Assembly (NCBI RefSeq): GCF_004101245.1
Contig: NZ_SCIN01000002.1
Location: 1,200,846-1,264,845, forward strand
Origin: Sphingomonas sp. UV9
Lineage (GTDB): Bacteria; Pseudomonadota; Alphaproteobacteria; Sphingomonadales; Sphingomonadaceae
DNA length: 64,000 nucleotides
Reading direction: 5' to 3'
The notes under the pieces were generated by a model. That model worked only from the letters and a program-made list of their open reading frames with translations. It was not told the DNA's origin and searched no databases. Positions 47,695 through 56,901 of this stretch are shown piece after piece. How positions within the stretch are numbered: the first letter of the stretch is position 1; each line of letters opens with the position of its first letter. A program made the translations under genes and the position numbers.

Positions 47695-48662
47695 TTGAGC
47701 CCCTGAAGATAGCTGGCGATCTGGTCGGCCTCGGCGGCGGACATCTGCGGGAAGGCGGGCATTCGGACGCCGGGCTTGGTCTTGCCCGGATCGCGCACGA
47801 AGCCGGCGATGTTGGCATGCGTCATCGGCAACACGCCAGCGGCGAGCGTCGGGCGCGACCCGAAGTGCGTGAGGTCGGGGCCGATCTTTGCGACCGGGCC
47901 GACGCCGCGGACGCTGTGGCACCCGCTACAGCCATAGCTTGCGAAGACGCGCGCGCCCGGCGGCGCGGTAATGACGGCGGGCTTGCGCTGCTCGGCGAGC
48001 CACCGCTCGAACGCCGCTGGCTCCATCGCGATCACGTCGAACGCCATCAGCGCGTGACCGAGCCCGCAGAACTCGGCACAGACGCCGCGATACGTGCCGG
48101 CCTTGGTCGCGCGGACGACGAGGCGGTTGGTGCGGCCGGGGATCATGTCCATCTTGCCGGCCAGCCCGGGGACCCAGAAACTGTGGATGACGTCGGGGCT
48201 GCGGAGCAACAGCTCGACGGTGCGGCCGACGGGAAGGCGAAGTTCGTTGGCGGTCTCGACCACCGATCCGCCGGGCGGCGCGTAACGCACGCGCCACCAG
48301 AACTGCTCGCCCTCGACGCCGATCCGCAGATCGTTGCTCGCCACTTCGCGCGGGCGCATCGCGGGCAGGGCATAGAGCAGCAGCGCGAGCAGGATGATCG
48401 ACGGGCCGATACCACCGAGCCACAGCACCAGCTTCATCCCGCCCTTGTGCGTCAGCCGCCCTTCCGGTGCGCGCATCGCGTGCCGCATGAGCAGCGCGAG
48501 GCCCCCTGCGAGAGTGATGGCACCGATGACCAGAACGATGGTGATCGAGCGAACCTTGTCCGCTTCCTCGCCGAACGGCGCGAGCGTCGACTGGTGCTGG
48601 TTGCACGCCGCCAACAGCGGCAGGCACGCGCCCACGGAAAGAGAAATAGCCTTCCGCATCAT
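47691..48662 (-). CDS. ctaC: Cytochrome c oxidase subunit II with fused cytochrome c domain
   Basis: 323 residues from ATG 48662 (ATG 48659 and GTG 48665 are near alternatives; AAGGTG precedes). Signal peptide with lipobox (LPLLAACNQ), two membrane segments, cupredoxin domain with the CuA site GVCAEFCGLGHALM, then a C-terminal cytochrome c with CSGCH and the Met-ligand region VRMPAFPQM. The heme c fusion defines the oxidase as caa3. Accepts electrons at the periplasmic face. First gene of the operon. Confidence 0.93.
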   Translation of the reverse strand: MMRKAISLSVGACLPLLAACNQHQSTLAPFGEEADKVRSITIVLVIGAITLAGGLALLMRHAMRAPEGRLTHKGGMKLVLWLGGIGPSIILLALLLYALPAMRPREVASNDLRIGVEGEQFWWRVRYAPPGGSVVETANELRLPVGRTVELLLRSPDVIHSFWVPGLAGKMDMIPGRTNRLVVRATKAGTYRGVCAEFCGLGHALMAFDVIAMEPAAFERWLAEQRKPAVITAPPGARVFASYGCSGCHSVRGVGPVAKIGPDLTHFGSRPTLAAGVLPMTHANIAGFVRDPGKTKPGVRMPAFPQMSAAEADQIASYLQGLK

Positions 48663-48759
48663 CACCTTGCCACCCTTTAGAAGGGTTTCCTTAGCTCGTG
48701 GTGCGGTGCGGCGTAAACCGGAAAATGACAGCTAGTTCATGTCGGGGCAGTGGCCCGTC

Positions 48760-48845
48760 ATGCCGGGCTCGTTCCGGCATCCAATGTTCTGCATACCCAT
48801 CGGTGTTGAGCACGCGGAACGGTGGGCCCCGGAACAAGTCCGGGG
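48760..48845. repeat. Pair of intergenic inverted repeats
   Basis: Two hairpins between ctaC and the receptor gene: ATGCCGG/CCGGCAT (48760-48766, 48774-48780) and CCCCGGA/TCCGGGG (48827-48833, 48839-48845). The second sits in GGGCCCCGGAACAAGTCCGG, a form common as dispersed intergenic repeat in sphingomonads. May also terminate the receptor transcript. Confidence 0.6.
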
Positions 48846-48862
48846 TGACGGCGGAACTTACC

Positions 48863-51031
48863 TCACAGACCGAAGCGCAACGTGGCGCGGAAATCGCGAC
48901 CGGCGAGCGGCGCGAAGTCCTTCAGGAAGCTGGTCGCGCGCCGGGCATTCACGTCGAACAGGTTGTTCGCGCTCAGCAGCAGCGTCGTCTTCGAATCCTT
49001 GCCGAACGGGCTGAACCCGATCGACGCGTTGACCATCGTGTACTCGTTGGTCTTCGTCTCGAACGCGGCAATCCGGTTCTGGTCGAACACATGCTCCACC
49101 TCGACACGGCCGTTCAGGCGGTCGCCCTGCGCCTCGATCCCGCCGAGCACGCGCATCGGCGGGATGCGCGGGACCGGGCCCTGGTCGACGATGTTGGCAT
49201 GCACGTAATCGCCCAGCACGTCGGCGTTGACCGCATAGCCGCCGATCTGCGCCACCTTCACCGATGCATCCGCCTCGAACCCGTAATAGCGGGCGTCGGC
49301 CTGCTGATACTGGAAGCAGGGCAGGTCGACGGTCCGACCCGAGGGATCGGCCGCCGCCTGGCAGACCGACGACGCGACCTGGTTTTCCGAGATGTAGTTG
49401 GAGAACCAGTTGTAATAGGCCGATGCGTCGAAGCTGAAGCCGTCGCCATGCGCGTGCAGCGTGCCTTCCAGCCCCCAGGACTTCTCAAGCTTGAAGTCGG
49501 GGTTGCCGAGTTCATACGCCTGCGTGCCGGCATGCGCGCCGTTCGCGAACAGTTCCTCGGCCGACGGCGCCCGCTCGGTCCGCGAGCCGTTCAGGCCGAC
49601 GCGGATGCTGTCGGTCAGCGCGTAGGAGGCACCGAGCGACCCCGACACCGAATGATAGCTTTGGCTCCCACGGAAGAAGCGCAGGTCGTCCTCGGGCGTC
49701 CGTGCGGCGAGATCGGTGATCTCGTAGCGCACGCCGCCCTCGGCGCGGAACTTGCCCGACTCATATTGCTGGAGCGTGAAGAGCCCGGTCTGGTTGGTCT
49801 CGTTCTTCGGCAGGAAGGCCTCGTCGCCGACCACGTTGAAGATCCGGTTGTAGAACTGCACGCCCGACGCGCCCTGCCAGCCGCCACGGTTGGCCTGGAC
49901 GACTTCGAGGCGTCCTTCGAGGCCCTTATTGTAGAAGGCCGTGCCGACGGAGTTGTCTTCCTCCAGCTCGAAGTGGCGATAGCTCGCCTGGCCGACGCGG
50001 ACGCGGATCTTGCTCAGCACTTCGCCGCCGGTGTCGATCTCGCCGCGCAGGTCGACGCGGTTCTGGACCACGTCGAGGCGGGGGGCTTCCTGCTCCTGGC
50101 CGGCTTGCGTGGCGTAGCGGATCGGCACGCCGTACAGGCTGTCGTAATGGCTGTACGACACGCCGAGGCTGCCATTGTCGGTGATGATCGACGCGCCGGC
50201 ACCCGCCGTCCAGGTCTCCGACTGGGTGTTGGGAAGCTTGCCCTTCAACTGCGCCGATGCAGCATAGTCGATCGGATCGGCCTCGTTCGGATCGACGGGT
50301 GTGGTGGCGGCCGTGGCCAGCGCCTGCGCGCGGGCGTCGCGCGACAGGATGTAGCCGCCGGTACGCAGGTCGCCCGACTTCAGGTACGAGCCATCGGCGT
50401 GCAGCACGAGATGCTGGCCGACCGCGACGTCGCCCGCCATGCCGCCCGACCGCTCGTTGGCGGCCGAGCCATAATTGGCGATTCCGTTCAGGCGGTAGCC
50501 GTTCTCGGGCACGGTGCGCGGGATGCGCGTGTCGATGACGTTGACGACACCGCCGACAGCCGACGTACCGTAGAGCAGCGCGCTGGGCCCGCGCAGGATC
50601 TCGATGCGCTCGGCGAGCAGCGGGTCGATGATGACGGCGTGATCGACCGAGGTGTTCGAAACGTCGATCGAGCCGATCCCGTCGGTCAGCACGCGGATGC
50701 GGTCACCCTGGAAGCCGCGAAGAATGGGGCGCGAGGCGCTCGGGCCGAACGAGCTGGCCGATACGCCGGGCTGGCGCGCGAGCGTTTCGCCGATCGACGG
50801 GCGCAACTGGCGCGTGAGTTCCTGGCCGGTGAGGACGGTGGTACCCTGCAGCACGTCGCGCTCGCTGGTCTGGAGCGGTGCGGTGACGATGATGTCACGT
50901 TGATTGGTCGAGCCGACCGATGCCGGAGCAGGAGCAGGAGCAGGCGTCGCATCCGTGGCGTCGGTCTGCGCGTGAGCCTGAGAGGCGAGGAGGGCAGCCA
51001 GGGCGGTGGCGCCGAACAGCATCGTCTTCAT
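48863..51031 (-). CDS. TonB-dependent outer-membrane receptor, ZnuD-like
   Basis: 722 residues. Signal peptide MKTMLFGATALAALLASQAHA; a short Ala/Pro linker; plug domain with TSERDVLQGTTVLTGQEL, RPILRGFQGDRIRVLTDG and RIEILRGPSALLYGTSAVGGVVNV; then a 22-strand barrel ending in RDFRATLRFGL with terminal aromatic. The plug and the C-terminal TTLLLSANNLFDVNARRATSFLKDF resemble the zinc receptor ZnuD, but no histidine-rich loop is evident, so zinc is only a guess. Imports a ligand with TonB energy. A palindrome lies 55-74 bp upstream. Confidence 0.88.
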   Translation of the reverse strand: MKTMLFGATALAALLASQAHAQTDATDATPAPAPAPASVGSTNQRDIIVTAPLQTSERDVLQGTTVLTGQELTRQLRPSIGETLARQPGVSASSFGPSASRPILRGFQGDRIRVLTDGIGSIDVSNTSVDHAVIIDPLLAERIEILRGPSALLYGTSAVGGVVNVIDTRIPRTVPENGYRLNGIANYGSAANERSGGMAGDVAVGQHLVLHADGSYLKSGDLRTGGYILSRDARAQALATAATTPVDPNEADPIDYAASAQLKGKLPNTQSETWTAGAGASIITDNGSLGVSYSHYDSLYGVPIRYATQAGQEQEAPRLDVVQNRVDLRGEIDTGGEVLSKIRVRVGQASYRHFELEEDNSVGTAFYNKGLEGRLEVVQANRGGWQGASGVQFYNRIFNVVGDEAFLPKNETNQTGLFTLQQYESGKFRAEGGVRYEITDLAARTPEDDLRFFRGSQSYHSVSGSLGASYALTDSIRVGLNGSRTERAPSAEELFANGAHAGTQAYELGNPDFKLEKSWGLEGTLHAHGDGFSFDASAYYNWFSNYISENQVASSVCQAAADPSGRTVDLPCFQYQQADARYYGFEADASVKVAQIGGYAVNADVLGDYVHANIVDQGPVPRIPPMRVLGGIEAQGDRLNGRVEVEHVFDQNRIAAFETKTNEYTMVNASIGFSPFGKDSKTTLLLSANNLFDVNARRATSFLKDFAPLAGRDFRATLRFGL

Positions 51032-51085
51032 GAAATTCCCTTATCGTCGTCGGGGTGTCGTCCCTGTACGACTCGCCGGGTAAAT

Positions 51086-51105
51086 TTGATGATACATCAT
51101 ATCAA
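51086..51105. promoter_or_regulatory. Palindromic operator-like element upstream of the TonB receptor
   Basis: TTGATGATACATCATATCAA: inner arms ATGAT/ATCAT around AC (51089-51100), outer TTGAT/ATCAA. It is an A/T-rich palindrome in GC-rich DNA, 55-74 bp before the receptor start, as expected for a metal-dependent repressor site (Zur or Fur type). It does not match a consensus I can name with certainty. Confidence 0.45.
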
Positions 51106-51264
51106 GTGACAATCTTGCCATGTCGGCGCTTGGGTGTCCGGCTGTTACCGCAATGCAACACAGGCGAGGGCGCCCTTTCATACGAGAGCGCTATCCAGCG
51201 ACGAGCGGGTAGACCACGCACCTCGTCGAGACGGGGAGGCCCGAACTCGTCGCCGCGGGCCGCC

Positions 51265-54171
51265 TCAGCCCGCGGTAATCAATGCCTTGATGCGCCCCGC
51301 CAGCGCCTCCATCGCGAACGGCTTGGTCATCACGTGCATGCCAGGATCGAGGAAGCCGTTGCCGACGACCGCATTCTCCGCATAGCCGGTGATGAAGAGG
51401 ATCTTCAGATCGGGCCGACCGACGCGCGCGGCATCGGCCATCTGGCGCCCGTTCATCCCGCCGGGCAGTCCGACATCGGTCACCAGCAGGTCGATCCGCG
51501 CGGAAGATTGCAGCAGTTTCAGCCCCGCGGCGCCGTCCGCTGCCTCGATCGCCGCATAGCCCAGTTCCTCGAGCACCTCGATCACGAGCATCCGTACGGT
51601 CGGTTCGTCATCGACCACCAGCACGGTTTCCCCGTCCAGCGCCCGCGGCGCGTCGGAGAGTTCGGAGTCGACGCCGGCATCTTCCGCTTCGCCGAAATGT
51701 CGTGGCAGATAGAGGCAGACGTTGGTGCCGTCGCCGACCTCGGAATAGATCCGCACCTGGCCGCCCGACTGTCGCGCGAAGCCGTAGATCATCGACAGCC
51801 CAAGTCCGGTGCCGAGACCGAGCGGCTTGGTCGTGAAGAACGGATCGAAAGCCTTGGCGATCACCTCGGGCGGCATCCCGGTGCCGGTATCGGACACGCT
51901 GAGCGAGACATATTGGCCGGGCTCGAGTTCGCGTTGGTGCGCCGTCCGCGCATCGATCCAGCGATTGGCCGTCTCGATCGTCAGTCGCCCGCCTTCGGGC
52001 ATCGCGTCGCGCGCGTTTATGCACAGATTGAGCAGCGCGTTCTCCAACTGGTTCGGATCGACCAGGGTCGCCCACAGCCCAACCGCCTCGACGACCTCCA
52101 CTTCGATTTCTGGGCCGACCGTCCGCCGCACCAGATCCTCCAGCCCCGATACCAGTCGGTTGATGTCGGTCGGCTTGGGATCGAGCGTCTGTCGGCGCGA
52201 GAACGCCAGCAGCCGGTGGGTCAGCGCGGCGGCGCGCTTGGCAGCGCCCTGCGCGGCGATCGAATAGCGTTCGACGTCGTTCAGCCGCCCTTGCGCGATG
52301 CGGATGCCGAGCAGTTCCAAGCTGCCGGTAATGCCGGTCAGGAGGTTGTTGAAATCATGTGCGATTCCGCCCGTCAGCTGGCCGACCGCCTCCATCTTCT
52401 GGCTCTGGCGCAGCGCTTCCTCGGTGGCCATCAGTTCGCGCGTGCGGGCTGCGACCTGCTCCTCGAGCGTCTCGTTCCAGCGGATCAGCTCGGCGGCCTG
52501 GCGGCGGCTGTCGTCGATGTCGGTATTGGTGCCGACCCAGCGCAGGATCGTGCCATCGGCGGCGCGGACCGGGTCGGCACGGACCAGGAACCAACGATAG
52601 ATGCCGTCCTTGCCGCGCGCACGAAACTCGGCATTGTAGCGCTCACCGGTTGTGAGGGATCGGCGCCAAGCCTCTGTCGCACTTGGAGAGTCTTCAGGGT
52701 GAACCTGGGTCGCCCAGCTGCGCTTGCCGTCGAGCGCACCGGGTTCGACACCGTTGAACGCATAGACCTGCTGGTTGAACCAATAGAGATGGCCATCCGG
52801 TCGCGCTGCCCAGATTTGGTTGGGCACGGCCTCGGCGAACACGCGGAATTGCTCTTCGCTGGCGCGGCGTGCATTTTCGGCGCGCAGTCGTTCGGTCGCG
52901 GTGCGGACACGTTCGGCGACCTCGCGCATCAGCAGCAGGTCGTCGTCGGTCCACACGCGGGCCGAGGCGTTGTTGGCGTAGAGCAAGGCGACGAAATCAT
53001 CCTGCTCGACCAGCGGCATGTTCACGAACGACGCCGCGCTGATCGCCTTCAGCATATCGGCCGTTTCGGACGTCCGCGCATCGCGGTCGACATCGGCGAT
53101 GGCCACGGTGCGACCGGCCTTCAGGTCCTCGATATACGAGCCGTAGTCGCGAAACCGGAGCGTCCCGGCGATGGTGGTGATTCCTGGCGCGTTCCAGTCG
53201 CGTTCGACGGTGATCGTTTCGCGCACCGTGTCGATCACGCCGTAGCCGACCCGGCTGACCTGCAATGCGGGGCCAAGAATGGCCGACGCGGCGTAGGCGA
53301 TCTCGCCGGGTTCGGTGAGGTCGCGGATCGCATCGCCCAGTTCGAGCAACGCGTGCTGTCGCAGGTCGGCCTGTTTGCGTTCGGTGATGTCGAAGCTGAC
53401 CCCCGAAAAGCGCAGCGGCGCGCCGTCTGCCGACAGTTTGCAGCGGCCCTGCGCGGCGACCCATCGGATCGCGCCGTCGGACTGAACCACGCGGTATTCT
53501 CCGGAGTAATCGCCGCCCGCCTCCATCGCATCGGCGAAGCGGCTGCGCGTCGCCGACAGATCGTCGGGATGGACGCAGGCGAAATACCGTTCGAGCGGTG
53601 CGCCCTTGCGGGCCATTTCGACCGTCACGCCGTACAGTCGTGCAAACCGTTCGTCGGCCTTGACCCGGTCTTTGGGGATGTCCCAGTCCCAGGTGCCGAT
53701 CCCGTTGCCCGCGGTCAGCGCCTGGGTGAGGCGGTCTTCGCTTTCCTGGGTTTGTAATGCGGCGCGGCGGCGGTCCGATATGTCGGTGAACAGGATGGCG
53801 ACGAGCCGCGCGTCGGGCGCACCGATCCGGAACGCATGCACCTCGAACCAGCGATCCATCGGGTCGGAGCCATGATCGAACCGCACCGGATCGCCGGTCA
53901 GGGCAACCTTGCCGTATGTCTCGAACCAGAATTGCTCGAGGTCGGGCACGAGGTCGCGCGCGGTACGGCCGACGGCGTCGAGCAGCCCGGTCTGCTGCTC
54001 GAACTGCGGATTCACCTCGACGAAGCGGTAGTCGACTGCCGTCTCATGCTCGTCAAAGATCATTTGGATGATGCAGAACCCGGCGTCGATCGCCTCGAAC
54101 AGGGCCTTGTACCGCTCCTGCGCCGGGATCGGGATCTGGTCGGGCGCCGGGGGCGAGGGCGTGGACTGCAT
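51265..54171 (-). CDS. Multi-PAS/GAF hybrid histidine kinase
   Basis: 968 residues without membrane segments. Order: PAS (about 20-140), PAS/PAC (about 145-270, ending FDITERKQADL), GAF (about 285-430), PAS/PAC (about 440-560), a coiled-coil linker, HisKA with His605 in GGIAHDFNN, HATPase_c (LENALLNLCINARDAMP, GTGLGLSMIYGFARQSGG), then a full receiver with Asp899 in LLVTDVGLPGG and Lys in MTKPF. Cytoplasmic sensor, possibly of light or redox, since GGIAHDFNN-type kinases with PAS arrays often are. No partner regulator is adjacent. Confidence 0.88.
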   Translation of the reverse strand: MQSTPSPPAPDQIPIPAQERYKALFEAIDAGFCIIQMIFDEHETAVDYRFVEVNPQFEQQTGLLDAVGRTARDLVPDLEQFWFETYGKVALTGDPVRFDHGSDPMDRWFEVHAFRIGAPDARLVAILFTDISDRRRAALQTQESEDRLTQALTAGNGIGTWDWDIPKDRVKADERFARLYGVTVEMARKGAPLERYFACVHPDDLSATRSRFADAMEAGGDYSGEYRVVQSDGAIRWVAAQGRCKLSADGAPLRFSGVSFDITERKQADLRQHALLELGDAIRDLTEPGEIAYAASAILGPALQVSRVGYGVIDTVRETITVERDWNAPGITTIAGTLRFRDYGSYIEDLKAGRTVAIADVDRDARTSETADMLKAISAASFVNMPLVEQDDFVALLYANNASARVWTDDDLLLMREVAERVRTATERLRAENARRASEEQFRVFAEAVPNQIWAARPDGHLYWFNQQVYAFNGVEPGALDGKRSWATQVHPEDSPSATEAWRRSLTTGERYNAEFRARGKDGIYRWFLVRADPVRAADGTILRWVGTNTDIDDSRRQAAELIRWNETLEEQVAARTRELMATEEALRQSQKMEAVGQLTGGIAHDFNNLLTGITGSLELLGIRIAQGRLNDVERYSIAAQGAAKRAAALTHRLLAFSRRQTLDPKPTDINRLVSGLEDLVRRTVGPEIEVEVVEAVGLWATLVDPNQLENALLNLCINARDAMPEGGRLTIETANRWIDARTAHQRELEPGQYVSLSVSDTGTGMPPEVIAKAFDPFFTTKPLGLGTGLGLSMIYGFARQSGGQVRIYSEVGDGTNVCLYLPRHFGEAEDAGVDSELSDAPRALDGETVLVVDDEPTVRMLVIEVLEELGYAAIEAADGAAGLKLLQSSARIDLLVTDVGLPGGMNGRQMADAARVGRPDLKILFITGYAENAVVGNGFLDPGMHVMTKPFAMEALAGRIKALITAG

Positions 54172-54256
54172 CAGGTTCGAATTTCAGAAAGAGGGCGTGG
54201 TCATATCTCTGGTCGCCGGCAGGATTAGGGGCGGGCGGGGATTAAATCGGGTCCTG

Positions 54257-55045
54257 CTAGATCAAGTTCAGCGCCGCAGGCAGCACCCGCGCCAAGCGCT
54301 CGGCCCACGCCGCACATCCCTCGCTCGATTCGAGCAGATCCTGCCGGACTTCGATCTCGGCGTAGAGCTGGCGTTGCGGGTAGGCATGGCGGGGGATCGT
54401 ATAGTCGATCAGGTCCATCCGGTACGGTTCGTTGTCGCCCACCACCAGATCTGCTTCGTCGCGCAACACGTCGAGCAGCGCATGCGCGAACGCGGTGTCG
54501 CCGCCGTCGTGCAGGATGCCGATATGCCAGGGCCGCGCCTGATCGCGCAGCGCGCCCTTCATCGCCGGCGTGAAGCTGTGCAGCGCGACCAGCACCGTCG
54601 TCATCCCCGCCGCATCGCGCCGTGCGATCTCCGCCGCGATCGCAGCCTGGTATGGCCCGTGGATCTCGGCGAACCGTGCCGCGCGGTCGGCCTCTCCGAT
54701 CCCGGCATTGCCCGGCACCGTCGTCCCGTCGCTCGTCTCGGCGATCACGTCGGGCTGGCTCGGGCTGCGATTGCAGTCGATCACCAGCCGCGAATAGGTC
54801 TGGCGGACGAACACCGCGTCGAGCCGCTCTGCCAGAATCGTGCCGAGCTCGCCGATGCCGATGTCCCAGCCTATGTGCCGCGAGAGGTCGGCGTCGGTCA
54901 ATCCGAGTGCGTTCAAGCGCTTCGGCACCGCATTTCCGGCGTGATCGCCGATCAGCAGGAACGATGACGCACCTTCTGGGTTGACCACAAAGACCGGTGC
55001 GGCATCTTCGGTCCCAAGCAGCGTTTGGCTGGCAGTGTTGTTCAT
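54257..55045 (-). CDS. N-formylglutamate amidohydrolase family protein
   Basis: 262 residues of the FGase fold. Motifs LLIGDHAGNAVP near residue 31-42, RLVIDCNRSPSQPD near 86, VLVALHSFTP near 150 and AYPQRQLYAEIEVRQDLL near the end. FGase hydrolyses N-formylglutamate in histidine breakdown, but members outside hut operons are common and no hut gene is here; the true substrate may be another N-acyl amino acid. Divergent from the transglutaminase-like gene with only 16 bp between the two start codons. Confidence 0.82.
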   Translation of the reverse strand: MNNTASQTLLGTEDAAPVFVVNPEGASSFLLIGDHAGNAVPKRLNALGLTDADLSRHIGWDIGIGELGTILAERLDAVFVRQTYSRLVIDCNRSPSQPDVIAETSDGTTVPGNAGIGEADRAARFAEIHGPYQAAIAAEIARRDAAGMTTVLVALHSFTPAMKGALRDQARPWHIGILHDGGDTAFAHALLDVLRDEADLVVGDNEPYRMDLIDYTIPRHAYPQRQLYAEIEVRQDLLESSEGCAAWAERLARVLPAALNLI

Positions 55046-55061
55046 GCGACGTGGATCCTCG

Positions 55062-55979
55062 ATGCCATCTCTAACGCTCTCTCATGTAACCAAATACTCG
55101 TATCGCCAACCGGTTGCGTTCGGCGAGCACCGGATCATGGTCCGGCCGCGCGAAAGCCACGACCAGCGCCTGATCGACGCCACGCTGACGATCAGCCCCG
55201 AGCCTTCCGACGTCCGCTGGCTGCACGATGTGTTCGGCAATTCGGTCGCCATCGCTACCTTCGCCAAGCGCGCGAAGGAGCTGGTAATCGATAGCAGTGT
55301 GCGCCTCGATCATAGGCCGGGGGAACTGCAGCGGGTCGATATCGAGCGCTATGCGCGGCAATATCCCTTCACCTATTCGTCGGAGGAAATGCCCGACCTG
55401 CTGCGCTCCATCGAGCGCCAGCATCATGATCCGCAGCGCGAGATCGACAGCTGGGCGCGGCGCTTCGTCGGCACCGGCGCAAAGACCGATACGCTGGCGA
55501 TGCTGTCCGACATGACCGCCGCGATCAAGCGCGAGTTCACCTATGTCCAGCGTCCCGAAAAGGGTACGCAGACGCCAATCGAGACGCTCGCCCGGCGCAA
55601 GGGTACGTGCCGCGATTATGCGATGCTGATGATCGAGGCGGTCCGCGCGCTCGGCTTCGCGGCGCGGTTTGTGTCGGGCTATGTCTACAATCCTACACGT
55701 CGAGAGCATCGCACCGGCGGCGGCAACACGCATGCCTGGGTGCGTGTGTACCTGCCCGGCTCGGGCTGGGTCGAGTTCGATCCGACCAACGGCATCGTCG
55801 GCAATCGTGGCCTCGTCCGCGTCGCCGTCGCGCGCGATATCTATCAGGCGGTGCCCGTCTCCGGCACCTGGAGCGGCTTTCCCGGCAGCTTCCTCGACAT
55901 GAGCGTGTCGGTCGACATCACCGTCGACGAGGATGCCGAGAGGAAGGCCAACGACCATCAATCATCGCACACTGCGTGA
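55062..55979 (+). CDS. Transglutaminase-like cysteine protease-fold protein
   Basis: 305 residues from ATG 55062. N-terminal beta region (LSHVTKYSYRQPVAFGEHRIMVRPRE), then the transglutaminase core with the full triad: Cys183 in KGTCRDYAMLM, His224 in NTHAWVRVYLPGSGWVEFDP and Asp240. Such bacterial proteins (COG1305) are thought to act as peptidases or amide-forming enzymes; the substrate is unknown. A second homologue follows 25 bp downstream in the same direction. Confidence 0.82.
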   Translation: MPSLTLSHVTKYSYRQPVAFGEHRIMVRPRESHDQRLIDATLTISPEPSDVRWLHDVFGNSVAIATFAKRAKELVIDSSVRLDHRPGELQRVDIERYARQYPFTYSSEEMPDLLRSIERQHHDPQREIDSWARRFVGTGAKTDTLAMLSDMTAAIKREFTYVQRPEKGTQTPIETLARRKGTCRDYAMLMIEAVRALGFAARFVSGYVYNPTRREHRTGGGNTHAWVRVYLPGSGWVEFDPTNGIVGNRGLVRVAVARDIYQAVPVSGTWSGFPGSFLDMSVSVDITVDEDAERKANDHQSSHTA

Positions 55980-56004
55980 CACCAGGCATCCAAGGGGGAC
56001 ATCG

Positions 56005-56820
56005 ATGCTGATCCGAGCCGGCTATGACATTCGTTTCGAAACCGACGTCGCGACGCCGATGATGGCGATGCTGAGCCTGCACCCCTCGCGCAACAAGGAC
56101 CTCGTCACGTCGCACCGGCTCGCCGCCGATCCCGACGTGCCGACCTATGATTATCTCGATGCGTTCGGCAATGTCTGCTCGCGGTTCACCGTCCCCAAGG
56201 GTGGCCTGACGCTGTCGTGCGACTTCACGATCGAGGATAGCGGCCTGCCCGACTCCGTTTCCCCAGATGCGGTGCAGCACGCGGTCGAGGATCTGCCCGA
56301 CGACGTCCTCATCTTCCTGCTCGGCAGTCGCTATTGCGAGACCGATCGCCTGTCCGAGACCGCCTGGTCGCTGTTCGGCCACGTCCCCGCCGGCTGGCAG
56401 CGCGTGCAGGCCATCGTCGACTTCGCGCACGATCATGTCGAGTTCGGCTATCATTTCGCCCGCTCGACCAAGACCGCGTGGGACGTCTATCAGGAGCGCC
56501 AGGGCGTGTGCCGCGATTTCGCGCACCTCGCCATAACGCTGTGCCGGTGCATGAACATCCCGGCGCGCTATTGCACCGGGTACCTCGGCGACATCGGCAT
56601 CCCGCCGGTCGATGCGCCGATGGATTTCTCCGCCTGGTTCGACGTGTATCTGAGCGGCACGTGGCATACGCTCGATGCGCGGCACAATCGCCCGCGGATC
56701 GGACGGATCCTGATGGCGCGGGGCCGCGATGCCACTGATACCGCGCTCACCACCAGCTTCGGTCCGGCGCGCCTGGTCGGCTTCGACGTCCATACCGACG
56801 AGGTCGAAGCCGCAGCCTAA
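56005..56820 (+). CDS. Transglutaminase-like protein, catalytic His replaced
   Basis: 271 residues from ATG 56005, chosen for AAGGGGG upstream. Same fold as the preceding protein: Cys169 in QGVCRDFAHLAI and Asp224 in HTLDARHN. At the position where the core His is expected (HAW), the sequence has Ser209 in MDFSAWFDVYL. It may be inactive, or use another base; the change may also be usual for this subfamily. Probably co-transcribed with the upstream homologue. Confidence 0.78.
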   Translation: MLIRAGYDIRFETDVATPMMAMLSLHPSRNKDLVTSHRLAADPDVPTYDYLDAFGNVCSRFTVPKGGLTLSCDFTIEDSGLPDSVSPDAVQHAVEDLPDDVLIFLLGSRYCETDRLSETAWSLFGHVPAGWQRVQAIVDFAHDHVEFGYHFARSTKTAWDVYQERQGVCRDFAHLAITLCRCMNIPARYCTGYLGDIGIPPVDAPMDFSAWFDVYLSGTWHTLDARHNRPRIGRILMARGRDATDTALTTSFGPARLVGFDVHTDEVEAAA

Positions 56821-56901
56821 ACCGGCCACGGGGTCAAGTTAGGCCTTGTCGCGCGTGGCGCGTTCGGCCTAACGGCACCGCTTCCCCTAACTTATGCTGC
56901 G

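Noticed and set aside
45211..47706. Long plus-strand open frame opposite the cytochrome oxidase genes
   Set aside because: It is an Arg/Asp/His-rich mirror of a GC-rich coding region; the minus-strand frame carries all oxidase motifs.
51055..53757. 900-codon plus-strand frame opposite the multi-PAS kinase
   Set aside because: Antisense shadow; the kinase, ATPase and receiver motifs are all on the minus strand.
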